NCBI GenBank assembly: GCA_015067785.1
Contig: SVLR01000001.1
Location: forward strand, 16,949-80,948
Source of the DNA: Oscillospiraceae bacterium
Lineage (GTDB): Bacteria; Bacillota; Clostridia; Oscillospirales; Oscillospiraceae
DNA length: 64,000 nt
Direction: 5' to 3'
Position numbers and translations under genes: made by a program. Position 1 is the stretch's first letter. Each line of letters begins with the position of its first letter. The notes under the pieces were generated by a model, which saw only the letters and a list, made by a program, of their open reading frames with translations, searched no databases and had not been told where the DNA came from. Below are positions 26,058 through 35,336 of the stretch, in pieces.

Positions 26058-27473
26058 ATGAAGATATTTAAAGTTGCTTTCGTCCTTATCTTTTGCCTGC
26101 TGCTGATCGGCGCCATAGCACTCTTGGTACAAGAGGCTCCTGAGGCACCAAAGGACGGATATTATACCTACACCATAAGTAACGGCAAAGCCACCATTGA
26201 AAGCTGTGATCAAACAGCAACCGGAGAGCTTATCGTTCCCTCTGTTCTGGGTACCTTCCCCGTCACCACGATCGGTGCCTATGCATTTGACGGCTGTATC
26301 AATGTTACTGATATCAAGCTCCCGGATAGCGTAACAGAAATCCAAATGTACGCATTTGAGAATTGCACCAGCCTCGTAAATATCCACATTCCCGATAGTG
26401 TAGCAAGTATCGACCGCGATGCCTTTGGTAACTGCCCCAGCTTAGCTGGCATTTGGGTCGATGAAGGCAACACCAAATACGCAAGCGACGATTCCGGTGT
26501 TCTCTTTTATAAGGATATGGTCACGCTTATCCGCGCACCTATGGCGCTGACAGACCCATATATAATCCCGACTACCGTACAAACCATTGGCGAACGGGCA
26601 TTCCAGGGCTGTTCCAATTTAACCAATATCATTATTCCCGATGGCATTACCAGTATCGACTGGTATACTTTTAGTGACTGCACCGCCTTAAAGGTCATCA
26701 CCATTCCCCACAGTCTCACCAGCATCGGCTACGAGGTTTTCCGCGGCTGCAACAGCCTCACCAAGGTAAACTTCAAGGGCACAGAAGATGACTGGGGCAA
26801 AATCTCCGTCAAGACCGGCAACAACCCCTTAAACAGCGTAACATTTGAGTACAATTACTGTCAGCACACCTTTGACAGCGGTACGGTTACGAAGCCCGTA
26901 TCCTGCAAGGAGGACGGTGTCCGCTCCTACACGTGTACGCAATGCGGTCGGATCAAGCTGGAGACTATTCCGAAGCTCGAGGCTCATGATTGGGACGAGG
27001 GTGTCAAAACGAAAGCACCTACCTGCAAAGAATCTGGTACAATAACCTATACCTGCACAATCTGTAACACCAAAAAGACAAGCGACATTCCTGCCTTGGA
27101 TACGCATACCTTCGGTGCCGGTGTAACTACCAAGGAGCCTACCTGTAAGGAGCCCGGCACAATGACCTACACCTGCAGATACTGCGGTATGACAAAGGAG
27201 GAAACCATCATAGCCCTTACTACCCACACACCGGGTCCTCCAGCAACAAGCACCACCGATCAGGTCTGTACAGTTTGTGGCACAGTATTAGTCCCCGCTA
27301 CCGGTACACCGGAGCCTACTGAACCCACAACCGAGCCCTCAACCGAACCGTCTCAGAATGAGGATCCTGGAAATGACGGAGGTTTCTTCGGTGGCATTGC
27401 AGACTTCTTCAACTCCATCGGTTCATTCTTCGAGGATATGTTCTCTTCTTTCTTCTCCTTGCTTGGTTTCTGA
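26058..27473 (+). CDS. BspA-type leucine-rich repeat surface protein with tandem CxxC modules and Phe-rich C-terminal tail
   Basis: Signal/TM N-terminus; LRR_5 units (IGAYAFDGCINVTDIKLPDSVTEIQMYAFENCTSLVNIHIPDSV); three to four ~38-aa PTCKExGTxTYTCxxCG modules. Confidence 0.88.
   Translation: MKIFKVAFVLIFCLLLIGAIALLVQEAPEAPKDGYYTYTISNGKATIESCDQTATGELIVPSVLGTFPVTTIGAYAFDGCINVTDIKLPDSVTEIQMYAFENCTSLVNIHIPDSVASIDRDAFGNCPSLAGIWVDEGNTKYASDDSGVLFYKDMVTLIRAPMALTDPYIIPTTVQTIGERAFQGCSNLTNIIIPDGITSIDWYTFSDCTALKVITIPHSLTSIGYEVFRGCNSLTKVNFKGTEDDWGKISVKTGNNPLNSVTFEYNYCQHTFDSGTVTKPVSCKEDGVRSYTCTQCGRIKLETIPKLEAHDWDEGVKTKAPTCKESGTITYTCTICNTKKTSDIPALDTHTFGAGVTTKEPTCKEPGTMTYTCRYCGMTKEETIIALTTHTPGPPATSTTDQVCTVCGTVLVPATGTPEPTEPTTEPSTEPSQNEDPGNDGGFFGGIADFFNSIGSFFEDMFSSFFSLLGF
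26865..27300 (+). repeat. tandem ~38-codon repeat encoding PTCKExGTxTYTCxxCG modules
   Basis: HTFDSGTVTKPVSCKEDGVRSYTCTQCG / HDWDEGVKTKAPTCKESGTITYTCTICN / HTFGAGVTTKEPTCKEPGTMTYTCRYCG / partial fourth unit. Confidence 0.8.
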
Positions 27474-27515
27474 ACAACAAAAACACCGGCACCGCGAAAT
27501 GCGATGCCGGTCATT

Positions 27516-28322
27516 TTATGGTTTGAACTTTTCAAAAATCGGAATCCAGTCCTCATTTATCGCCGTTTCATACTGCTCCATATCCGTAAGTGTCCAGGAA
27601 ACGCCCTGAATTTGCCAAAGCTTACGGCAAAGAAAATTGCTCATGGTTTTACGGTCAGCGTACCGATAAGCAATAAAATCCGGAACTACCCAGCAATTCA
27701 TCAGCTGATAGGTCAGTAGAAAACGCAAAAACAGGGGCACCGGAGATTTTTCCTTAAGAGAATTGTGTGCCAGCTGTCCCCGAACGAGATCCGGAAAATA
27801 CTTCCGGACATAAGCGATGGCGCGGGGATCAAAGGATTCCACGCAGTAAAGACCTGGATACTCTGCCAGCATACGGCATGTTGCTTCCGTGACCGCAGCC
27901 GTATTCTTGCCATCCGTCTTGATCTCCACGATCAACGGCACACGCCCGCCTACCATCTTCAGCACATCGGCAAACAGTGGTATGGTTTCCTCTGTCCCCT
28001 GCAGCTTGTATGCGGATAGTTCTGCCGCCGTCAGTTCTTCGATCTTCTTTTCCACACCGACGGTGCGTTTGAGCGACGAGTCGTGGATCACTGCAAGGTT
28101 GCCGTCTGCCATCAGATGAACATCCAATTCCATGCCATAACCCGCCTCGACAGCCTGCCGGAAGGCTCCCATACTATTTTCCGGGAATCTATCACCGTGT
28201 AGTCCTCGATGGGCATAGGACCATTTCTTAAGCTCTTCCATCTTTGGATGCCCAGCCCGACCGCGAAGCATCAGCAGATAGAGGAATATGAGAACAAAAA
28301 TGAAAATGATCATATCAATCAT
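27516..28322 (-). CDS. glycerophosphodiester phosphodiesterase
   Basis: AHRGLHGDRFPENSMGAFRQAVEAGYGMELDVHLMADGNLAVIHDSSLKRT. Confidence 0.94.
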   Translation of the reverse strand: MIDMIIFIFVLIFLYLLMLRGRAGHPKMEELKKWSYAHRGLHGDRFPENSMGAFRQAVEAGYGMELDVHLMADGNLAVIHDSSLKRTVGVEKKIEELTAAELSAYKLQGTEETIPLFADVLKMVGGRVPLIVEIKTDGKNTAAVTEATCRMLAEYPGLYCVESFDPRAIAYVRKYFPDLVRGQLAHNSLKEKSPVPLFLRFLLTYQLMNCWVVPDFIAYRYADRKTMSNFLCRKLWQIQGVSWTLTDMEQYETAINEDWIPIFEKFKP

Positions 28323-29874
28323 CTACATTCAGCGCTTCCAAACCCTTCTGTGTTTCGGGTCTGCTGTCACCGTGACGGACAAAGGCCATCGTCACAAAGG
28401 CAAGGCCGGCAAAGATCGCAGCATACGGGAACAGAATGGTCATTTTTCCGGTCAGGTCCATAAGCGCACCGGAAAAAACCGGTGTTACGATCTGCGCCGC
28501 CATAGAAGCTGTGTAGTAATAGCCGGTATACTTACCGATATCAGAACCAGAGCTCAGCTCTACGACCATCGGGAAAGAGTTGACATTAATGGTCGCCCAG
28601 CCAATACCTGCCAAAATAAACAGCACATTCATAACCAGTACAGAGCTGCCTGCACGTAGGAAAGAGGCAACAGCAAATGCAGTCGTCAGCATTACCACGC
28701 CGCCCAGAATGGTCTTCTTTCTTCCGATCTTAGAAGCCACAATACCTGCAGGGATATATGCAACGATGGCAGCGCCTTGGGCAAGCAACAGCGTGGTATT
28801 ATAGTCCATATCCAGCACACGGCTTGCATAGAGCGAATATTTGGAGGTAATGGCATTGTAGCCAATGTACCAAAGAGCGACAGAAGCGAGGATCAAAAGC
28901 AAGCTGCGCTTTTCCGCCTTATCCAGTCGACGGTTCCCCTTGTTCTCCTCAGTCTCTGCTTCGTCAATACCCAAACGCTCACTCTCCGCGCGCATTTCTG
29001 CGGCCCACTGAGGCTCCCGGACAGTTAGACGGAACACAAGTAGTGCGCCTAACATCAGTGCTGCGATCACACCATAATATACGGTATAATTCATCATAGA
29101 GTTTTTGACCGCGCCGGTTGCAAATACAATGCCCAGCACCAGCACAAGGATGCCGCCGGCAGTACCCATCAGGTTAATGATAGCATTTGCCTTGCTGCGA
29201 AGTGGCTTGATGGTCACATCCGGCATCAGCGCAACAGCGGGGCTGCGGAAGATAGACATAGAAATCAGCACCGCCAGCAAAAGCGCCACGAACAAGATAA
29301 GTGTTGTAGGATCTGCAGCTGTTGCATCTGCCGCGCAGGCCTGACGGGCAGGTGCTACATAGTTCGTATAATCGGGGTTGGTAACAAGCTTGTCATTTTC
29401 GCCCTTGACTTGGCTGGTAATCGCCATAAACTGTTCCTTGGTGAACTTGTCCTTGAGCACATAAGCATCACCGTCAGGCGTCATCAGCTCCCGTTCTGCC
29501 TGCTGCTCATAGATTACGCCAAGGGTAGCAGGATCATCGATCTTGGAAACATCAGAGATATTCTTCAGCTGCGCTGCATCCACAAAGCTCAACGCAACCA
29601 ATACAACCGCAGCAATGATCGTGCCTACCATAATAAAGGGTGTACGCTTGCCGGATTTCTTGCCTACATATTTATCGGACAAAGCACCAAAGATAGGCAG
29701 CATAAAGACTGCTAAAATGTTATCCAGCGCCATAATCAGGCCGGACCATGTCTGGGACATACCAAACTTATTTGTCAGGATCACGGGAATCGTCGCATCA
29801 TAGGCCTGCCAAAATGCGCATATGAGGAAAAAGGCAAAACCTACCAGAATCGTACGCTTATAATCGAGTTTCAT
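28315..29874 (-). CDS. MFS transporter (sugar/cation symporter-like, SLC45-type)
   Basis: Multiple TM segments; N-terminal FWQAYDATIPVILTNKFGMSQTWSGLIMALDNILAVFMLPIFGALSDK. Confidence 0.88.
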   Translation of the reverse strand: MKLDYKRTILVGFAFFLICAFWQAYDATIPVILTNKFGMSQTWSGLIMALDNILAVFMLPIFGALSDKYVGKKSGKRTPFIMVGTIIAAVVLVALSFVDAAQLKNISDVSKIDDPATLGVIYEQQAERELMTPDGDAYVLKDKFTKEQFMAITSQVKGENDKLVTNPDYTNYVAPARQACAADATAADPTTLILFVALLLAVLISMSIFRSPAVALMPDVTIKPLRSKANAIINLMGTAGGILVLVLGIVFATGAVKNSMMNYTVYYGVIAALMLGALLVFRLTVREPQWAAEMRAESERLGIDEAETEENKGNRRLDKAEKRSLLLILASVALWYIGYNAITSKYSLYASRVLDMDYNTTLLLAQGAAIVAYIPAGIVASKIGRKKTILGGVVMLTTAFAVASFLRAGSSVLVMNVLFILAGIGWATINVNSFPMVVELSSGSDIGKYTGYYYTASMAAQIVTPVFSGALMDLTGKMTILFPYAAIFAGLAFVTMAFVRHGDSRPETQKGLEALNVDD

Positions 29875-29895
29875 AGGGAACCTCCAATTTTTAGT

Positions 29896-29908
29896 GTAGA
29901 TGATCTAC
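29896..29908. promoter_or_regulatory. candidate operator palindrome GTAGAT-N-ATCTAC overlapping the predicted start of the MFS transcript
   Basis: Perfect 6-bp arms; 6 bp downstream of the minus-strand -10-like TATAAT at 29915-29920. Confidence 0.4.
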
Positions 29909-29978
29909 TGGTCTATTATAGCATTTATTGTCAGATTGTCCAGTTTTTTGTGAAAGGGTGACGAAAGTCGCCCTTATT

Positions 29979-31199
29979 TCACTTCAGTACAGCCTTGTGG
30001 AATACCTTTTTACCCTTACGGATCTTTACGCCTTCCTTCAGCATCTCCTCGGTGACTGCAAACTGAGGCGCAGGTACCTTTTCGTCATTAACGAAGACAC
30101 CGCCCTGCTCGACCAGCTGCCGGGCCTGCTTATTGGATGGTGCAAGTCCACAGGCAACCATCAAGTTCAAAATGCCGATCTTGCCGTCTACAAGCAGCTC
30201 TACGCTGATCTCCGTAGTAGGCATCTGGGCATCACCGCCGCCCATAAACAGTGCCTTTGCAGATGCTTGCGCCTTTGCAGCTTCTTCCTCACCGTGCACA
30301 AGCTTTGTCAGCTCAAAAGCGAGGATATCCTTGGCCTCGTTAAGCTTTGCATCTTTCCAGTCCGCCATCTCCTCGATCTGCTCAAGCGGCAGGAATGTCA
30401 GCATCCGGATGCACTTGAGTACATCGGCATCCTCTACATTTCTCCAGTACTGGTAGAAATCGTAGGGAGAGGTCTTATTGGGATCCAGCCATACCGCGCC
30501 CTTAGCGGTCTTACCCATCTTCTTACCCTCAGAATTGAGCAGTAGCGTAATGGTCATTGCGTGGGCATCCTTACCCAGCTTCTTGCGGATCAGCTCAGTA
30601 CCGCCCAGCATATTGCTCCACTGGTCGTTGCCGCCAAACTGCATATTACAGCCGTACTCCTTAAAGAGATAGTAGAAGTCATAGGACTGCATAGGCATAT
30701 AGTTAAACTCCAGGAAGGAAAGACCCTTTTCCATTCTCTGCTTAAAGCACTCCGCACGAAGCATATTGTTCACAGAGAAGCAGCCGCCGATCTCCCGGAT
30801 AAATTCCACATAATTAAGATTCAGCAGCCAGTCGGCATTGTTGACCATCCGGGCCTTATCCTCACCGAACTCGATGAAGCGCTCCATCTGCTTCTTGAAG
30901 CAGGCGCAGTTATGCTCGATGGTCTCCCGGGTCATCATAGAACGCATATCCGTCCGACCGGAAGGGTCGCCAATCATAGCTGTACCGCCGCCGATCAGCG
31001 CAATGGGCTTATTGCCTGCCATCTGTAATCTTTTCATCAGGCACAGCGCCATAAAATGGCCAACATGCAGAGAATCAGCGGTGGGGTCAAAGCCGATATA
31101 GAAGGTAGCCTTGCCGTTGTTGATCATTTCCTTGATCTCTTCTTCGTTGGTAACCTGAGCAATGAGTCCTCTTGCTACCAGTTCATCATAAAGTTGCAT
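29979..31199 (-). CDS. tyrS: tyrosyl-tRNA synthetase
   Basis: [16 protein letters not shown] (HIGH-like), KMGKTAKGA (KMSKS-like); C-terminal S4-like domain. Confidence 0.97.
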   Translation of the reverse strand: MQLYDELVARGLIAQVTNEEEIKEMINNGKATFYIGFDPTADSLHVGHFMALCLMKRLQMAGNKPIALIGGGTAMIGDPSGRTDMRSMMTRETIEHNCACFKKQMERFIEFGEDKARMVNNADWLLNLNYVEFIREIGGCFSVNNMLRAECFKQRMEKGLSFLEFNYMPMQSYDFYYLFKEYGCNMQFGGNDQWSNMLGGTELIRKKLGKDAHAMTITLLLNSEGKKMGKTAKGAVWLDPNKTSPYDFYQYWRNVEDADVLKCIRMLTFLPLEQIEEMADWKDAKLNEAKDILAFELTKLVHGEEEAAKAQASAKALFMGGGDAQMPTTEISVELLVDGKIGILNLMVACGLAPSNKQARQLVEQGGVFVNDEKVPAPQFAVTEEMLKEGVKIRKGKKVFHKAVLK

Positions 31200-31212
31200 A
31201 TCATTTCCTCCA

Positions 31213-31475
31213 ATAAAAATAAAGCCCTCCGTCCTTACGGACAGAGGGCGTAAATTACGCGGTACCACCTCTGGTTCGCCTACGCCTCACAGCAGTAGAC
31301 CTTACAGCGTCTATGACGCATTGCGCTTTTTCGGGCGCACCCGTCCTCCCCTACTATTTCATTCAGAAAGGCCACTCCGGGAGGTATTTGGGCACACATT
31401 CTGCCGTCTTGCACCAACCGGCGGCTCTCTGTAAGAAGAGGTGCGCTTACTTCATCCCATCATTGTGTTAAGCCG
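31213..31475 (-). promoter_or_regulatory. T-box riboswitch (Tyr) upstream of tyrS
   Basis: Minus strand AGAGGTGGTACCGCG T-box (around 31258-31271), terminator GCCCTCTGTCCGTAAGGACGGAGGGCTTTATTTTT, candidate UAC specifier at 31384-31386. Confidence 0.92.
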
Positions 31476-31534
31476 AGGGGAATCGAACACCGACAGCCCT
31501 CAGTTTATTATGATAACGAAATTTCAGGCATTTG

Positions 31535-33184
31535 TCAAGTATGGAGCATTTCCTCCGCGCTTTTCAGGGTCGTTTCTGTAATATTTGTGCCGCCGATGAT
31601 CCGTGCCAGCTCCTGTGCCCTGCCTGCCCGGTCTAAAGGTGTAACGGTAGTATAGGTCCGGCCTCCCCGCTCCGCCTTTGCGATCAGCAGATGGGTATCT
31701 GCCAGCGCCGCAAGCTGAGGCAAGTGGGTCACGCACAAGACCTGCTTATGCCTTGCAACAGCGTGGAGCTTTTCCGCCACCTTCTGCGCCGCACGACCGG
31801 ATACACCGGTATCCACCTCGTCAAAGATGAGGGTACCCACCCGATCTTTTTCCGCTTGTACGTTTTTCATTGCCAGCATAATTCTTGCCAGCTCGCCGCC
31901 GGAAGCTACCTTGCTCATAGGCTTCAACGCTTCACCGGCATTGGCAGACATATAAAAGGCTACACCGTCTGTACCGGTGGGTGTCAGCAGCAATTTCTCA
32001 AATTCGCAGGAAAACTGCACGTTCGGCATATCCAGCTGGCCAAGCTCAGAGCAAATCATCTGCGCCATCGCCTTTGCTTTTTCTCGTCTGTTTTCCGACA
32101 GCCGGTCAGCCGCTGCATAGGCCTCTTTCTCTGCTTTTTCAAGCTTATTTTTCAGCTTTTCCAAATGGTCATCGGCAAATTCGATCTCATCAAGCTCGGT
32201 CTTTGCCTTTTCCAAATACGCAAGGATATCCTCACAGGTGGCACCGTATTTCTTGCGCAGCTTGTGAATGGTATCCAGCCGCTCCTCGATCCGGTCCAGC
32301 TCCTGGGGGGAATAGCTCAGGCTGTCCTTGGCATTCCAAAGCTCCTCTGCCACATCCTGCACCTGATACATAAGATCACTGAGTTTCTCCTGCATCCCGG
32401 CATAGGCATCCGTATAGCGGGAAAGGCGGGAAAGCTCTCTGCTTGCTTCCTGCAGAAGGGCGACCGCACCGTCGGTATCTTCGTTACCGGAAAGTGCCTG
32501 CACAGCGGACTGCATACCGTCGCTGAGCTTTTCGCTGTTTTGGAGCAGCTTTCTCCGTTCCTCCAAGGCAGTATCTTCGCCAACGGTCAGCGCAGCCTTT
32601 TCGATTTCCGCGATCTGATAGCGGAGCGTTTCCATCCGGCGGAGCTTTTCACCCTCATCCATAGAGATCCGATCGATCTCCCGGCAAAGGGTCATTACCG
32701 CATCATACTTTTCCTTATAGGCTGCACGAAGGTCCTCATTCGCGGCAAAATCATCCAAAAATTGCAGGTGACTGCCTTCGTCGAAGAGGGACGCGCTGTC
32801 GTGCTGACCGTGAATGTCAATAAGCTGACTTCCCAGTTTCCGCAAAACAGAAACAGAAACAAGACTTCCATTGACACGGCAGACATTTCTGCCATCTAAG
32901 AAGATCTCTCTCTGAATGACCGTTTCTTCCTCATAGGGCACACCGTTATCATAGAACCAGGACAGCGCCGGCATATCGGAAAAAACAGCCTGCACAGAGG
33001 CCTTTTCGGTGCCGGTACGGATCATATCCCGATAGGCGCGCTCACCGATGATGGCAGAAATGGCATCGATCACGATGGATTTACCTGCACCGGTTTCACC
33101 GGTGAGCACATTAAAACCCTTATCGAAGACAATCTCCGCGCACTCAATGACCGCAATATTCTCAATATGCAGCACACGCAGCAT
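31535..33184 (-). CDS. recN: DNA repair protein RecN
   Basis: MLRVLHIENIAVIECAEIVFDKGFNVLTGETGAGKSIVIDAI; FDEVDTGVSGRAAQKVAEKL. Confidence 0.97.
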   Translation of the reverse strand: MLRVLHIENIAVIECAEIVFDKGFNVLTGETGAGKSIVIDAISAIIGERAYRDMIRTGTEKASVQAVFSDMPALSWFYDNGVPYEEETVIQREIFLDGRNVCRVNGSLVSVSVLRKLGSQLIDIHGQHDSASLFDEGSHLQFLDDFAANEDLRAAYKEKYDAVMTLCREIDRISMDEGEKLRRMETLRYQIAEIEKAALTVGEDTALEERRKLLQNSEKLSDGMQSAVQALSGNEDTDGAVALLQEASRELSRLSRYTDAYAGMQEKLSDLMYQVQDVAEELWNAKDSLSYSPQELDRIEERLDTIHKLRKKYGATCEDILAYLEKAKTELDEIEFADDHLEKLKNKLEKAEKEAYAAADRLSENRREKAKAMAQMICSELGQLDMPNVQFSCEFEKLLLTPTGTDGVAFYMSANAGEALKPMSKVASGGELARIMLAMKNVQAEKDRVGTLIFDEVDTGVSGRAAQKVAEKLHAVARHKQVLCVTHLPQLAALADTHLLIAKAERGGRTYTTVTPLDRAGRAQELARIIGGTNITETTLKSAEEMLHT

Positions 33185-33201
33185 ACTTTTCTCCCTCCGC
33201 C

Positions 33202-33654
33202 TCAGCCAATCAGATTCTTAATCTCACCGCAAAATGCTGCGGCAGCATTGGTGTCCCGCATCACGATCATTACCGTATCATCACCGGAAATAGAACCCAC
33301 GATGGTACTCAGGCTCATAGCATCAATGGCAGAGCCGGCAGCAGCTGCAAGACCGGGGAGCGTACGGATGATAATGATATTCTGGGCGTAGTCATAGCTG
33401 ATGACACATTCCCGGAATATCTTATTGAGTCTCGCCGTAAAGGAATTGCCGACTTCACCGGTAGAGGCCGCATAACGATAAGTACCGAGATTCGACAGCT
33501 CCTTTACGATCCGAAGCTCCTTAATGTCACGGGAAATGGTTGCCTGTGTGCTGTTAAAACCCTCCGCCTGCAGAGCCTCCAAAAGCTGCTCCTGGGTCTC
33601 CACATTGCGGGTAGTGATGATTTCCATTATCTTTGCCTGTCTCTTACTTTTCAC
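33202..33654 (-). CDS. argR: arginine repressor ArgR
   Basis: MKSKRQAKIMEIITTRNVETQEQLLEALQAEGFNSTQATISRDIKELRIVK; C-terminal GDDTVMIV. Confidence 0.96.
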   Translation of the reverse strand: MKSKRQAKIMEIITTRNVETQEQLLEALQAEGFNSTQATISRDIKELRIVKELSNLGTYRYAASTGEVGNSFTARLNKIFRECVISYDYAQNIIIIRTLPGLAAAAGSAIDAMSLSTIVGSISGDDTVMIVMRDTNAAAAFCGEIKNLIG

Positions 33655-33664
33655 GGCAATTACC

Positions 33665-34528
33665 TCAATTATTTCTAAATTTTTGATTGATCACATCATA
33701 GAAGCTACGATCCTTAAGACGCACCAGCTTCGTGGTCAGCGGAGAGCGCTTTACTGTAGCAATGTCCCCCGCATTGATTCGCAGCGCTTTGCCACCGTCA
33801 ACAGAAAGGTATGCGCTGCGTCGGGTGCCGGGCGACAGCTCCACAGAAATCACCCGCTTATCGGACGCCACGATGCTGCGGCTGACCATATCGTGGGCGC
33901 AAATAGGAGTAATGAGTATGTTTGCTGCCTCTGGCTCCACCACAGGACCGCCGGCCGACAGATTATAGGCTGTAGAACCGGTAGGTGTGGCAACAATAAT
34001 ACCGTCACCGTTGCATTCCATTGCCTGCACATTATCGCATCGGACATTGAGCTGTACGACACGGGCGACCGCGCCCTTGGTAAGTACCACATCATTGAGA
34101 CAAATGTCGTGGAAAATAATATCTCTGTCCCGATAGACCGTCACATCCAGCATCATACGCTCGTCAAGCGTATATTCGCCGATAGCTAATTTTTTAAGCA
34201 TAAAAAGCTCGCTGTTTTCCAGTTCTGCCATAAAGCCCAAGGTTCCCATATTCACGCCCAAGATCGGCACACCCTGCCGGGTGGCAGCCTTAGCCATATG
34301 GAGAATGGTGCCGTCACCGCCAAAGCAGACGACCATAAAAGCACCGGGCAGTTCTCGGTCCAATCGATGGAAGCGGATATCTTTGGGGAGATCGGATACC
34401 CGCTCCAATTCAAAGGGCAGGCAGATTTTTATCTCAAAACCGGCCTCCATCAGAATATCCCGGGCATTGCGAACCACAGAAAAATTCTTATCCCGGTAAG
34501 GATTCGGGGTAAGTATTATTTTTTTCAT
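33665..34528 (-). CDS. nadK: NAD(+) kinase
   Basis: VVCFGGDGTILHMAKAA (GGDG), NECNGDG-type and TPTGSTAYNLSAGGPVVEP motifs. Confidence 0.96.
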   Translation of the reverse strand: MKKIILTPNPYRDKNFSVVRNARDILMEAGFEIKICLPFELERVSDLPKDIRFHRLDRELPGAFMVVCFGGDGTILHMAKAATRQGVPILGVNMGTLGFMAELENSELFMLKKLAIGEYTLDERMMLDVTVYRDRDIIFHDICLNDVVLTKGAVARVVQLNVRCDNVQAMECNGDGIIVATPTGSTAYNLSAGGPVVEPEAANILITPICAHDMVSRSIVASDKRVISVELSPGTRRSAYLSVDGGKALRINAGDIATVKRSPLTTKLVRLKDRSFYDVINQKFRNN

Positions 34529-34532
34529 CCTA

Positions 34533-35336
34533 TCACCCCTTCAGCGTATCGTGGGCAGACACCACCAAAGCATCTGTATCCGGCGCAATGCCAAGCTTAT
34601 CGTCCAATGTCAAGTGGGCCAAAAATTCGATATTTCCCTCCGGGCCTTTCACCGGAGAAAAGGTCATCCCCAAAATGGTAAAACCGATTTCTTTGGTCAG
34701 TGCAACAAAGCCGTCAAGCACTTCCTTGTGAACTGCGGGGTCACGAACAACACCCTTTTTGCCCACCTTTTCCTTCCCTGCTTCAAACTGGGGCTTAATG
34801 AGGCAAAGTACCTGCCCGGTAGGCTTCAGGAAGGTTTTAATGACCGGCAATACGATCCGGAGCGAGATAAAGCTCACATCCACAACGGAAAGATCCAACG
34901 GCTCCCCCAATTCCTCCGGCGTCACATAGCGCACATTGGTGCGCTCCATTACCACAACGCGGGGATCGGAACGGATCTTCCAGTCCAGCTGACCGTAGCC
35001 AACATCAATAGCAAAAACCTTTTTTGCGCCCTGCTGAAGCAGGCAATCGGTAAAACCACCGGTAGAAGCGCCGGAGTCGCTGCACACAAAGCCGGTAGGA
35101 TCTACTCCAAAATCCCGGAGTGCCTTTTCAAGCTTCAACCCGCCACGGCTCACATAGGGACAAGTCGCACCGCGCACCTCTAACTCTACCGTCTCCTCGA
35201 AGGACATTCCGGGCTTATCTGCCTTCTGTCCGTTTACATAGACAAGGCCGCTCATTATAATGGCCTGTGCCTTGGCACGGGAGTCCGCATAGCCCTGCTC
35301 TGTCAGAAGAACATCCAATCTCTTTTTAACTTTCAA
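34533..35336 (-). CDS. tlyA: TlyA family rRNA (cytidine-2'-O)-methyltransferase
   Basis: KKRLDVLLTEQGYADSRAKAQAIIMSGLVYVNGQKADKPG (S4) and CSDSGASTGGFTDCLLQQGAKKVFAIDVGYGQLDWKIR; likely TTG start at 35336 after AGGAGG. Confidence 0.95.
   Translation of the reverse strand: MKVKKRLDVLLTEQGYADSRAKAQAIIMSGLVYVNGQKADKPGMSFEETVELEVRGATCPYVSRGGLKLEKALRDFGVDPTGFVCSDSGASTGGFTDCLLQQGAKKVFAIDVGYGQLDWKIRSDPRVVVMERTNVRYVTPEELGEPLDLSVVDVSFISLRIVLPVIKTFLKPTGQVLCLIKPQFEAGKEKVGKKGVVRDPAVHKEVLDGFVALTKEIGFTILGMTFSPVKGPEGNIEFLAHLTLDDKLGIAPDTDALVVSAHDTLKG

Noticed and set aside
31213-31475. tRNA gene near tyrS
   Set aside because: The tRNA-like complementarity is explained by T-box features (T-box sequence, terminator, specifier).
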